Assembly (NCBI GenBank): GCA_016946835.1
Contig: JACVTC010000063.1
Location: 750,001-814,000 of the forward strand
DNA from: Neocallimastix lanati (nom. inval.)
Taxonomy: Eukaryota; Neocallimastigomycota; Neocallimastigomycetes; Neocallimastigales; Neocallimastigaceae
DNA: 64,000 bases
Direction: 5' to 3'
Shown piece by piece: positions 53,399 to 62,439 of the stretch. A model generated the notes under the pieces. That model searched no databases. It was not told the origin of the DNA and was given only the letters and a program-made list of their open reading frames with translations. The first letter of the stretch is position 1. Each line of letters starts with the position of its first letter. The translations under genes and the position numbers were made by a program.

Positions 53399-53465
53399 GC
53401 TGACCCCCTCAGAAACCATACAGCTTAGGTTCCATCATTGGGAACCTCTAATACCTGAAGCATCT
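53399..53465. other. GC-richer hairpin island of unknown origin
   Basis: A roughly 65-bp island (gctgaccccctcagaaacc.. to ..aatacctgaagc) stands out from its surroundings. It contains a 7-bp stem, AGGTTCC (53427-53433) with GGAACCT (53441-53447), and a 7-nt loop. It may be the end of an old repeat or a small RNA. No family is recognised. Confidence 0.35.
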
Positions 53466-53501
53466 AATTTATATAAAATATTACCTATTTCTCTGTTCCA
53501 A

Positions 53502-53506
<5 letters not shown>

Positions 53507-53547
<41 letters not shown>

Positions 53548-56296
53548 CTAGGAATAAACTTTATTTAATAATATTTTTAGTTTATTATTGTGCTTGTGTA
53601 CTGCTAAACTCCGTGCTTTTTTCGTCCATGAATAGTGAGAAAGTGTAGGTATATTTTTGACTAAATGAGAAATAATACAAGAAGAATCTTTCCACTTTTT
53701 AAAGCATCGAATCATCGCCATAGCACAAAAACTAGCTATAGGAGGTATAGAAAGTTCCTTAGACATATTGTAAATTGAAGTATTGGAGGTTTTATTTTTA
53801 AACCCGAAACTCCAATACAAACCTCGATTAAAAGCAGTTTGAGCTTTTTCAGTATTCTTTTTATTTGAACCAAGTAAGGGAGCATAATAAAGAACTGAAC
53901 TAAGGACAAAAGAAACTAGTATACGAGTTTTAAAGTAGAAAGGAACATTCCTATTGGTTAAAAATCTAAAGAAAGAGTTAACTGTATAATTAATTTTACT
54001 ATTCATCTTAGCAATAATAGGTTTTAAATCCAACGATTCATTAAAAGGTATACCAAGATATGTATATTGATTAGTGCTTGGTATATAGTTCATACCAAGT
54101 CTAAATGTAGGAATTTCATAATGTCTTGAAGGTATAAAATTCTTTGGTTTAACAACTAGTGTAGCGCATTTATTGATTCCAAAGGTCATTTCATTTTTAA
54201 TACCCCAATCATGAGCAATATTCAAAAGGTTTTTAAGTGAAGATTTTGTAGGAGCTAATAATACAAAATCATCAGCAAATAATCCACCACAACACTTTTT
54301 CTTTTCAGTAATCACACCATAACTTTTACATTTATCAAAAATATCATTGATAAATATATTGAATAAAATAGGTGAGAGAGGACAGCCTTGGCGAACACCA
54401 CGGTGTATTGGAAATTCTTTTGAAAGTTTACCATTAAAGTTTGCACGAGCTTTCGAGGTAAGGTATAGATTAGAAATGAATTGAAGGCATTTACCACGAA
54501 TACCAAGAATATTTAGTTTAGTAAGTATATTGTAAATTGGAACTGAATCATACGCTTTTTTAAGGTCAAGAAAGGCAAGAAAGGTAAATTTATCCTTAAA
54601 TTTTCTTCTTTGACAAATTTCACGAATGGATACAAATAAACTAATACATTCTTCTTTATTTCTAAAACCAAACTGTTCTGGTCTAATTATTCCATTAGAA
54701 AAAGCATAGTCCGATATTCTTTTAGTGACAATTTTTGATAGAATTTTTAAACCTACATTGATGAGTGAAATACCACGATAATTATTACAATCTGAAAGAT
54801 CCCCTTTTTTAGGAATAGAAACAATAGAAGCAGAGTTCCATTCATTAGGAAAGTCACCATCCCAAATTTTAATAAAAAAGTAATAACAGACACTTTGCAC
54901 AATCGGAATAAGTAACCTCTTGATTAGAGTCATCTTGAGAAGAAGTACTACTCTCAGAATTAAAAAATGCTTTAAAAAATTCTGTAGGTATACCATCAGG
55001 ACCAGGTGCTTTGTTATTTTTCATTGAAAGAACAGTTGAATGAATTTCTGACATGGAAATAGGTTGATTAATATCCCATGATTCCTGAGGAGTAGAAGAA
55101 TTATTAAGTATTCTTTTCCAATAATTTTCATTAAGACTGTGACCAGTTATATCAGGAGCAAGTTCTTCATAGTGTTCTGCAAAACGATTGAATTGATCTT
55201 CTTGGGATACTAGAACATTACCTTCTTTATCTTTAATGTATACAGGTGATTGGGAAGGAGAGTAAGAAGGTTTAGAAATTTTCTTAAGTCCAGACCAACC
55301 ACGCTGGGCATCATTTTTTAAGAAACATTCGCCGATGGAATGAATCAAATTTTTAAATCTAATAATCCTAATATTTCTTTTAATACTAATGATATAATCA
55401 GAAAGAAATCTATATTCTTTTGAGAGATCACAAAATTCTTGAAGATTAGACAAATCATTACTAAGTTTAAAATTTTTAATCCTTTTATAAAATAAATGTT
55501 ATTCATGTGATAATTTCTTAATATAAGCAGGACAATGGAACGCTGAACCCTGTAAATTTGTAGGAACTCTTGCATGAATGTCATCGCCTATTTTATTTGC
55601 TGTGTCAAGAAGTTTTTTAACCATTGTATTAGAGTCTAGATTATCATTATGTTCAAATTCATCCAGTAAACATGTGAATTTATTATGAGAGAAGATTGCT
55701 TCACGTTTATCCCTACAAATTCGATTAGACCACTTAATTTGTTTATCCCGAGGCGGAGTAACAAAACCATCAGGAGATATTTTTTTACAAGAAAGAATAA
55801 GTGGTAAATGGTCAGAGATGTCATTAAAAGAGTAGCATACGGAAGCAATATTCAGATAATTTCTTAATTTATCGTTCACTACTATAAAATCAATACAAGA
55901 ATTCTTTCCATCATTAGACCAAGTAAATTGATGACCAACCATATCCATAACAAACCATTGAGGGGAAATTCTAAGAATAAGATCATTGAGTTGTTGCTTA
56001 GTCATGTTGAAATCACCAACAATAGCCGAAGGGTTATTCTGATGGTTCTTGAGCCAATTAGCAAAATCAGTTTCTGCTTTTTCTCTAGAGTCTTTGTGTT
56101 TTTTGCTAGGGATGTAAATGTTCCCTAAAGAACATCTGACACCCCAAAAAGAGAATATATTTACTGAGAGTATATATCTATATTCAAAATCATCATTAGT
56201 GAATTGGCAAGAGGAGTGCACACCTATATAAAGGCCCCTCATACCAGGGATTTTTTTGTCCGCACGTCTCAGTACTGTTCTATAATGATTAAGGAA
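53507..56296 (-). mobile_element. 5'-truncated, broken LINE copy with 13-bp TSD
   Basis: The copy is near-identical to the intact LINE to its right, from about 56296 down to its poly(A) tail (T's at 53507-53544). The 13-mer TGTTCCAAATATT lies at 53494-53506 and 56297-56309, exactly at the two ends, proving the 5' end is a truncation made at insertion. The target was the near-palindrome tgttccaaatattggaaca. Relative to the intact copy it lacks about 0.87 kb between the RT region and the 3' UTR, joined near 53580, and so has lost the C-terminal zinc-finger region. Confidence 0.93.
53548..56242 (-). pseudogene. Broken LINE endonuclease/RT ORF
   Basis: Three reading pieces (55499-56242, 54869-55453 and 53548-54996) add up to part of the LINE ORF. 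Compared with the intact copy the endonuclease piece ends at a nonsense change (Lys to TAA, near 55500), and a one-base insertion in the A/T run at about 54870 shifts the frame just before KIWDGDFPNEW. The RT catalytic box reads FADDFVLL. The 3' internal deletion replaces the C-terminus with a short tail. It is therefore unlikely to make active enzyme, although the RT piece alone is open for 482 codons. Confidence 0.9.
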
Positions 56297-56309
56297 TGTT
56301 CCAAATATT

Positions 56310-56405
56310 GGAACAATATTTTTGCTAATTTACAAAACAATTTTTCATTTTTTTTTTTTTTTTTATAGCCGCAATTATTGCAAACTTTAATCTTTATTTA
56401 TTTAT

Positions 56406-56409
<4 letters not shown>
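56310..56409 (-). mobile_element. Short poly(A)-ended retroposon scrap between the two LINEs
   Basis: T's at about 56347-56364 on the plus strand are followed by atagccgcaattattgc and aaactttaatc. On the minus strand this is AAAGTTTGCAATAATTGCGGCTAT plus A's, a retroposon 3' end shared with 50885-50925, with its last ~9 nt shared with 61901-61910. No duplication is identified. The left part (56310-56345) is the old target flank of the broken LINE. Confidence 0.5.
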
Positions 56410-56446
<37 letters not shown>

Positions 56447-59400
56447 CTAGGAATAAACTTTATTTAATAATATTTTTTTAAAAAATACATGAAATTTAAA
56501 TACATGAAATTTTTTTATTTTAATATTAAAAAACTACGTTATGAGCTTCGAGGACGAAAAGGCCTCTAACTCTTCCCATTCATCGAAGATAACCCCATGT
56601 GGATGAAAATTATCATTCGAATCTGTATCAGAATTTCTTCTTTGCCTTATCGTTACGACGTCGACACTCTTGACAACGGTAGGTCTAACACTATACAAAT
56701 CGATCATGGTGTAAAAATCACCAATCACAATAGGCATAACGTTAGTAAGGAATTCCGCAAGCCCCACAAAAAATGAAATCGGGAAAGAAGACTCGTTCGA
56801 AGGTGATTGAAAAATATTATTAATAAGTCGCCTTCTTTCCCCCGAGCCGATCTTTAAGATTTCAAATACTGCATTTCCGCCAAGAAGGATACACAGCACG
56901 TAAAAATTGATATTATCATCAAAATCTTCCTCTTTATCATCAGGAATGTTCAATGATTTCTCATGAACAATTAGAGAAAAATTAATAAAAATTTCATCAA
57001 CAAAGGGAATGAAATGTTGCCTAAATTCTTCAAATTTAGGACATAAAAGTATCCAGTGTGTAAAACTAGGTATGCTGTTACTCTCACCACAACAAGGGCA
57101 GTATGTTGGGCAATTTTCTGATACTAGATTACTTTTAACATACGTTTTTACATCAAATTTGAATCCACATATAATTCGTCCAATCCAAAAAAATCCAAGA
57201 GAAAATTGTGAATATTTAAGTGATAGACGATGAATAAATTTTTTAAAACCAAATTTAAATTTCTTGTATTTTGTAGATCTGATCGCAGGAGTGCTTGAAT
57301 AATGAATATTTTCCCAGTAAAACTTCCTTATTTCTCCAGGAAGTTTATTACTGTGCTTGTGTACTGCTAAACTCCGTGCTTTTTTCGTCCATGAATAGTG
57401 AGAAAGTGTAGGTATATTTTTGACTAAATGAGAAATAATACAAGAAGAATCTTTCCACTTTTTAAAGCATCGAATCATCGCCTTAGCACAAAAACTAGCT
57501 ATAGGAGGTATAGAAAGTTCCTTAGACATATTGTAAATTGAAGTATTGGAGGTTTTATTTTTAAACCCGAAACTCCAATACAAACCTCGATTAAAAGCAG
57601 TTTGAGCTTTTTCAGTATTCTTTTTATTTGAACCAAGTAAGGGAGCATAATAAAGAACTGAACTAAGGACAAAAGAAACTAGTATACGAGTTTTAAAGTA
57701 GAAAGGAACATTCCTATTGGTTAAAAATCTAAAGAAAGAGTTAACTGTATAATTAATTTTACTGTTCATCTTAGCAATAATAGGTTTTAAATCCAACGAT
57801 TCATTAAAAGGTATACCAAGATATGTATATTGATTAGTGCTTGGTATATAGTTCATACCAAGTCTAAATGTAGGATTTTCATAATGTCTTGAAGGAATAA
57901 AATTCTTTGGTTTAACAACTAGTGTAGCGCATTTATTGATTCCAAAGGTCATTTCATTTTTAATACCCCAATCATGAGCAATATTCAAAAGGTTTTTAAG
58001 TGAAGATTTTGTAGGAGCTAATAATACAATATCATCAGCAAATAATCCACCACAACACTTTTTCTTTTCAGTAATCACACCATATCTTTTACATTTATCA
58101 AAAATATCATTGATAAATATATTGAATAAGATAGGTGAGAGAGGACACCCTTGGCGAACACCACGGTGTATTGGAAATTCTTTTGAAAGTTTACCATTAA
58201 AGTTTGCACGAGCTTTCGAGGTAAGGTATAGATTAGTAATGAATTGAAGGCATTTACCACGAATACCAAGATTATCTAGTTTAGTAAGTATATTGTAAAT
58301 TGGAACTGAATCATAAGCTTTTTTAAGGTCAAGAAAGGCAAGAAAGGTAAATTTATCCTTAAATTTTCTTCTTTGACAAATTTCACGAATGGATACAAAT
58401 AAACTAATACATTCTTCTTTATTTCTAAAACCAAACTGTTCTGGTCTAATTATTCCATTAGAAAAAGCATAGTCCGATATTCTTTTAGTGACAATTTTTG
58501 ATAGAATTTTTAAACCTACATTGATGAGTGAAATACCACGATAATTATTACAATCTGAAAGATCCCCTTTTTTAGGAATAGAAACAATAGAAGCAGAGTT
58601 CCATTCATTAGGAAAGTCACCATCCCAAATTTTATTAAAAAGTAATAACAGACACTTTGCACAATCGGAATAAGTAACCTCTTGATTAGAGTCATCCTGA
58701 GAAGAATTTCTACTCTCAGAATTAAAAAATGCTTTAAAAAATTCTGTAGGTATACCATCAGGACCAGGTGCTTTGTTATTTTTCATTGAAAGAACAGTTG
58801 AATGAATTTCTGACATGGAAATAGGTTGATTAATATCCCATGATTCCTGAGGAGTAGAAGAATTATTAAGTATTCTTTTCCAATAATTTTCATTAAGACT
58901 GTGACCAGTTATATCAGAAGCAAGTTCTTCATAGTGTTCTGCAAAACGATTGAGTTGATCTTCTTGGGATACTAGAACATTACCTTCTTTATCTTTAATG
59001 TATACAGGTGATTGGGAAGGAGAGTAAGAAGGTTTAGAAATTTTCTTAAGTCCAGACCAACCACGCTGGGCATCATTTTTTAAGAAACATTCGCCGATGG
59101 AATGAATCAAATTTTTAAATCTAATATTTCTAATATTTCTTTTAATACTAATGATATAATCAGAGAGAACTCTATATTCTTTTGAGAGATCACAAAATTC
59201 TTGAAGATTTGACAAATCATTACGAAGTTTAAAATTTTTAATCCTTTTATAAAATAAATGTTTTTCATGTGATAATTTCTTAATATAAGCAGGACAATGG
59301 AACGCTGAACCCTGTAAATTTGTAGGAACTCTTGCTTGAATGTCATCGCCTATTTTATTTGCTGTGTCAAGAAGTTTTTTAACCATTGTATTAGAGTCTA

Positions 59401-61345
59401 GATTATCATTATGTTCAAATTCATCCAGTAAACATGTGAATTTATTATGAGAGAAGATTGCTTCACGTTTATCCCTACAAATTCGATTAGACCACTTAAT
59501 TTGTTTATCCCGAGGGGGAGTAACAAAACCATCAGGAGATATTTTTTTACAAGAAAGAATAAGTGGTAAATGGTCAGAGATGTCATTAAAAGAGTAGCAT
59601 ACAGAAGCAATATTCAGATAATTTCTTAATTTATCGTTCACTACTATAAAATCAATACAAGAATTCTTTCCACCATTAGACCAAGTAAATTGATGACCAA
59701 CCATATCCATAACAAACCATTGAGGGGAAATTCTAAGAATAAGATCTTTGAGTTGTTGCTTAGTCATGTTGAAATCACCAACAATAGCCGAAGGGTTATT
59801 CTGATGGTTCTTGAGCCAATTAGCAAAATCAGTTTCCGCTTTTTCTCTAGAGTCTTTGTGTTTTTTGCTAGGGATGTAAATGTTCCCTAAAGAACATCTG
59901 ACACCCCAAAAAGAGAATATATTTACTGAGAGTATATATCTATATTCAAAATCATCATTAGTGAATTGGCAGGAGGAGTGCACACCTATATAAAGGCCCC
60001 TCATACCAGGGATTTTTTTGTCCGCACGTCTCAGTACTGTTCTATAATGATTAAGGAATGGATATGAGTTAGAAAAGGAGTTAAGGAATGAACTATTACC
60101 GACTTCTTGAAGACAAATACAAATAGGATTAAAGATTGAATTAAAATTGGTAAGTCCGTCACGTTTTTCAGAATTCCAACCATTTATGTTCCAGCTAATA
60201 CAGAGGTTGAAATATTTAGTATTCGAGAAAGGGTTAGCATACAGGAGGCTTTCAGAGATGGGGATTGAGGGTTCAGAATAATACCTGGTTCTATTATGAT
60301 TAACATTACTAAATGTGCGTATCCTTGAAGTAATCTTCCATTTAATTCTTTTAACAGGTAAGTGCTTAGTAATCAAATAAATAACCTTCAAATAATCCGT
60401 ACAATTATTATAGTTAACTCTTAGGATGAAGTAGTTTTCCATATTAATATAGTGTTTTTTAACGATTCCATGAACAACTTCATTACAATTTGATATCTTT
60501 TTGCTTAAAAATTCCCATAGTCTACTTTCAGTCCAAGATTCAAGATCATGAATGAAAATTAAAACAAATTTATCATGGTCAGGACCATAAAGTCGCAGAC
60601 CTCTTCGTATAGTTGACATAATAAAATAAAAAACTTATCTATATTAATAAAAAGTAAGTGTAATAAAAAAATAAAAAAATAAAATTAGTAAAAATTAAAA
60701 AATTAAAAAAAAATAAAAATTTATTGCTGTTGTCTTCTCTTTCGTGTATATTGTTTGCTAAAACTTGTTTGTTTTTCTTTCTTTTTGTGTTGACTAGTTT
60801 TAATTAATGATTTTCAATTATAAATTCCTGTTTTATGTAAAAATTTCTGTAAAATAATCATATATAATATAAAATTTAAATGTTAATGAAATAATAGTTG
60901 TGAAAAACTATAAAAAGATTCCCATCCGTTAAATAATGTCTCAAACACAAGCTTTGGAGTGAATCAATCTCCTACATTTCCATTTTACAATAGCTACATG
61001 AGAGTATAAATAATACTATAGAAAAAAACATATACAAAATAATGCTAAAGTAAAAAATACAATAGATTCATTACAATGATAATATGTAGAAACTACATGA
61101 TATTATTAATTGTACAACTCCAATGTTACTACATATCCAGTTTAAGACATTATAGAACGTCAAGTTCACTTTCTACAGTCTTCCAGTATTCCAGATTTCT
61201 CTCTTCGTACTAGAAGCCACTTTAGAAAGGATAACCATTGATTATCATCAGAATCACAGAAAGCTGTAATTAGTACACCTGATATAGGTTATTCCTTTTC
61301 CATCAACCCTCCATGGACCTGGAAAAACAGTCCACTTCATTGGGG
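56410..61345 (-). mobile_element. Apparently full-length APE-type LINE (about 4.9 kb)
   Basis: This non-LTR retrotransposon reads right to left. It has a 5' UTR of about 0.73 kb (60620-61345, clearly less AT-rich than the surrounding DNA), one 1361-codon ORF and a short 3' UTR ending AATAAAGTTTATTCCTAGTCT plus about 34 A's. The 14-mer ATTTATTTATTCTT occurs at 56396-56409 and 61346-61359, exactly at the tail and at the composition boundary, as expected of a target-site duplication. Because the 14-mer is a simple AT word the 5' boundary is good but not certain. The 5' UTR holds only a 28-codon ATG ORF (61254-61340) and no separate ORF1. Confidence 0.88.
56534..60619 (-). CDS. LINE polyprotein: RRM-like N-terminus, APE endonuclease, reverse transcriptase, zinc finger
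   Basis: The intact ORF is 1361 aa. Residues ~15-100 (VLIFIHDLESWTESRL.. to ..KRIKWKI) alternate beta-alpha-beta-beta-alpha-beta and could be an RNA-binding fold of the ORF1 kind; this is inference. The APE endonuclease (about 145-400) shows ISWNING, ICLQEVGNSS (catalytic Glu), VGDFNM, SCIDFIV and SDHLPLIL (catalytic Asp-His). RT (about 660-960) shows IPKKGDLSDCNNYRGISL, FLDLKKAYDSV, HRGVRQGCPLSPILFNIF and the catalytic GLFADDIVLL near residue 861. Near 1190 a CPCC..H....C cluster forms the usual C-terminal zinc knuckle. All catalytic residues I can check are present, so the copy may be active. It cleaves the target, primes on it and copies its RNA. The clade (L1/Tx1, Tad or other) cannot be fixed by eye. 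Confidence 0.95.
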   Translation of the reverse strand: MSTIRRGLRLYGPDHDKFVLIFIHDLESWTESRLWEFLSKKISNCNEVVHGIVKKHYINMENYFILRVNYNNCTDYLKVIYLITKHLPVKRIKWKITSRIRTFSNVNHNRTRYYSEPSIPISESLLYANPFSNTKYFNLCISWNINGWNSEKRDGLTNFNSIFNPICICLQEVGNSSFLNSFSNSYPFLNHYRTVLRRADKKIPGMRGLYIGVHSSCQFTNDDFEYRYILSVNIFSFWGVRCSLGNIYIPSKKHKDSREKAETDFANWLKNHQNNPSAIVGDFNMTKQQLKDLILRISPQWFVMDMVGHQFTWSNGGKNSCIDFIVVNDKLRNYLNIASVCYSFNDISDHLPLILSCKKISPDGFVTPPRDKQIKWSNRICRDKREAIFSHNKFTCLLDEFEHNDNLDSNTMVKKLLDTANKIGDDIQARVPTNLQGSAFHCPAYIKKLSHEKHLFYKRIKNFKLRNDLSNLQEFCDLSKEYRVLSDYIISIKRNIRNIRFKNLIHSIGECFLKNDAQRGWSGLKKISKPSYSPSQSPVYIKDKEGNVLVSQEDQLNRFAEHYEELASDITGHSLNENYWKRILNNSSTPQESWDINQPISMSEIHSTVLSMKNNKAPGPDGIPTEFFKAFFNSESRNSSQDDSNQEVTYSDCAKCLLLLFNKIWDGDFPNEWNSASIVSIPKKGDLSDCNNYRGISLINVGLKILSKIVTKRISDYAFSNGIIRPEQFGFRNKEECISLFVSIREICQRRKFKDKFTFLAFLDLKKAYDSVPIYNILTKLDNLGIRGKCLQFITNLYLTSKARANFNGKLSKEFPIHRGVRQGCPLSPILFNIFINDIFDKCKRYGVITEKKKCCGGLFADDIVLLAPTKSSLKNLLNIAHDWGIKNEMTFGINKCATLVVKPKNFIPSRHYENPTFRLGMNYIPSTNQYTYLGIPFNESLDLKPIIAKMNSKINYTVNSFFRFLTNRNVPFYFKTRILVSFVLSSVLYYAPLLGSNKKNTEKAQTAFNRGLYWSFGFKNKTSNTSIYNMSKELSIPPIASFCAKAMIRCFKKWKDSSCIISHLVKNIPTLSHYSWTKKARSLAVHKHSNKLPGEIRKFYWENIHYSSTPAIRSTKYKKFKFGFKKFIHRLSLKYSQFSLGFFWIGRIICGFKFDVKTYVKSNLVSENCPTYCPCCGESNSIPSFTHWILLCPKFEEFRQHFIPFVDEIFINFSLIVHEKSLNIPDDKEEDFDDNINFYVLCILLGGNAVFEILKIGSGERRRLINNIFQSPSNESSFPISFFVGLAEFLTNVMPIVIGDFYTMIDLYSVRPTVVKSVDVVTIRQRRNSDTDSNDNFHPHGVIFDEWEELEAFSSSKLIT

Positions 61346-61359
61346 ATTTATTTATTCTT

Positions 61360-61608
61360 ATTCTATAAAAATACATGAATACAACAATTTTTCATAAAGA
61401 ATTTCAATAACCTTAAAAATATTTCTTTTTAAAATTTAAGGAAAAGATAGAGTTATTTAGAAAAAATTAATGATCTAATCATATTTTTTTTTTTTTTTCT
61501 TTCTTTTTATTCCCATTTTATTTATTTATATTTATATATTTATATATATATATAATATATTATATAAATAGTAATTATTATTACTATTTAATAATATAAT
61601 TATATATA

Positions 61609-61660
<52 letters not shown>

Positions 61661-61765
61661 AAGAGAAAATGATAATTACAAAAATAATTCAATTTCAATA
61701 ATTTAAATCCTTTTATGGTAAATGAACTTTTTAATCATCATTTAATTTTTAAAATATAATAAAAT

Positions 61766-61796
<31 letters not shown>

Positions 61797-62439
61797 AACA
61801 TATTAAAATATTATTTATTATTTTTTTTTTTTTGTATTTAACTTTTTTCTACTTTATTATTTATTATTTAGTTTATTTATTATTATTATTATTTTTTTTT
61901 ATAGCCGCACAGTTTATTTATTAATTTTAGGTTTTTTTTTTTTTATTTTAGTATCAGTCTTAATTTTATCTTAAATTTTTGTTATTGTTTTTTAAATTTT
62001 CAAATTTATCGTTCATATTTTTTCTTCTTATTTATACTTTGTTATTTTGTTATTTTGTTATTTTGTTATTTTGTTATTTTTTTTTCGTTCTTTCTTTTTT
62101 TTTTTTAGTTTTTATTAAAAAAAAAAAAAAAAAAAAAAAAAATAACTAAACAATAACTATTAAGAAGATTTTGATTTACATAATTAAAAAGAAAAGAAAA
62201 ACGTTTTTTTTTTTTTTTTTTTTTCGATAGATAATAGCTGTTTCTTTTTTTTTTTTTTTTTTTTTTTTATAGAAATAAATTCTATTCATTATTATTTATT
62301 ATTATCATCATTAGAAAATAAATAAAAAAAAATAAAATAATTTATGACTTATTTTATTTTAAAATAATTATATAAAATATAATAAAATAAAAAAAAAGAA
62401 AAAAAAAAAAAAAAAGAAACATAAAAAGAAACAACACAC
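61360..62439. other. Spacer downstream of the second ABCA gene
   Basis: This AT-rich non-coding spacer has A/T tracts at about 61616-61662, 61777-61798, 62118-62142 and 62205-62269, an octanucleotide repeat TTTTGTTA (about six units, 62037-62083) and the ultra-short retroposon listed separately. It should include the ABCA 3' end near 62400. Confidence 0.5.
61870..61923 (-). mobile_element. Ultra-short retroposon insertion with 13-bp TSD
   Basis: The 13-mer AGTTTATTTATTA lies at 61870-61882 and 61911-61923. Between the copies, on the minus strand, is only GTGCGGCTAT followed by A's with interspersed T's. The 3' end matches the GCGGCTAT-plus-A scrap at 56361-56390. It reads as an insertion in which only about ten nucleotides of the parent were copied. 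Confidence 0.6.

Noticed and set aside
55928-59890. Plus-strand ORFs of 66-74 aa within the LINE copies
   Set aside because: They are antisense shadows repeated identically in both copies and have no recognisable domain.
56534-60619. Host gene encoding an endonuclease
   Set aside because: Endonuclease, RT and zinc knuckle in one ORF, with a poly(A) tail and flanking duplication, make it a LINE.
61254-61340. 28-codon ORF at the 5' end of the LINE as an ORF1
   Set aside because: It is too short, unlike any ORF1 product, and not testable against another full-length copy here. It is mentioned only as part of the 5' UTR.
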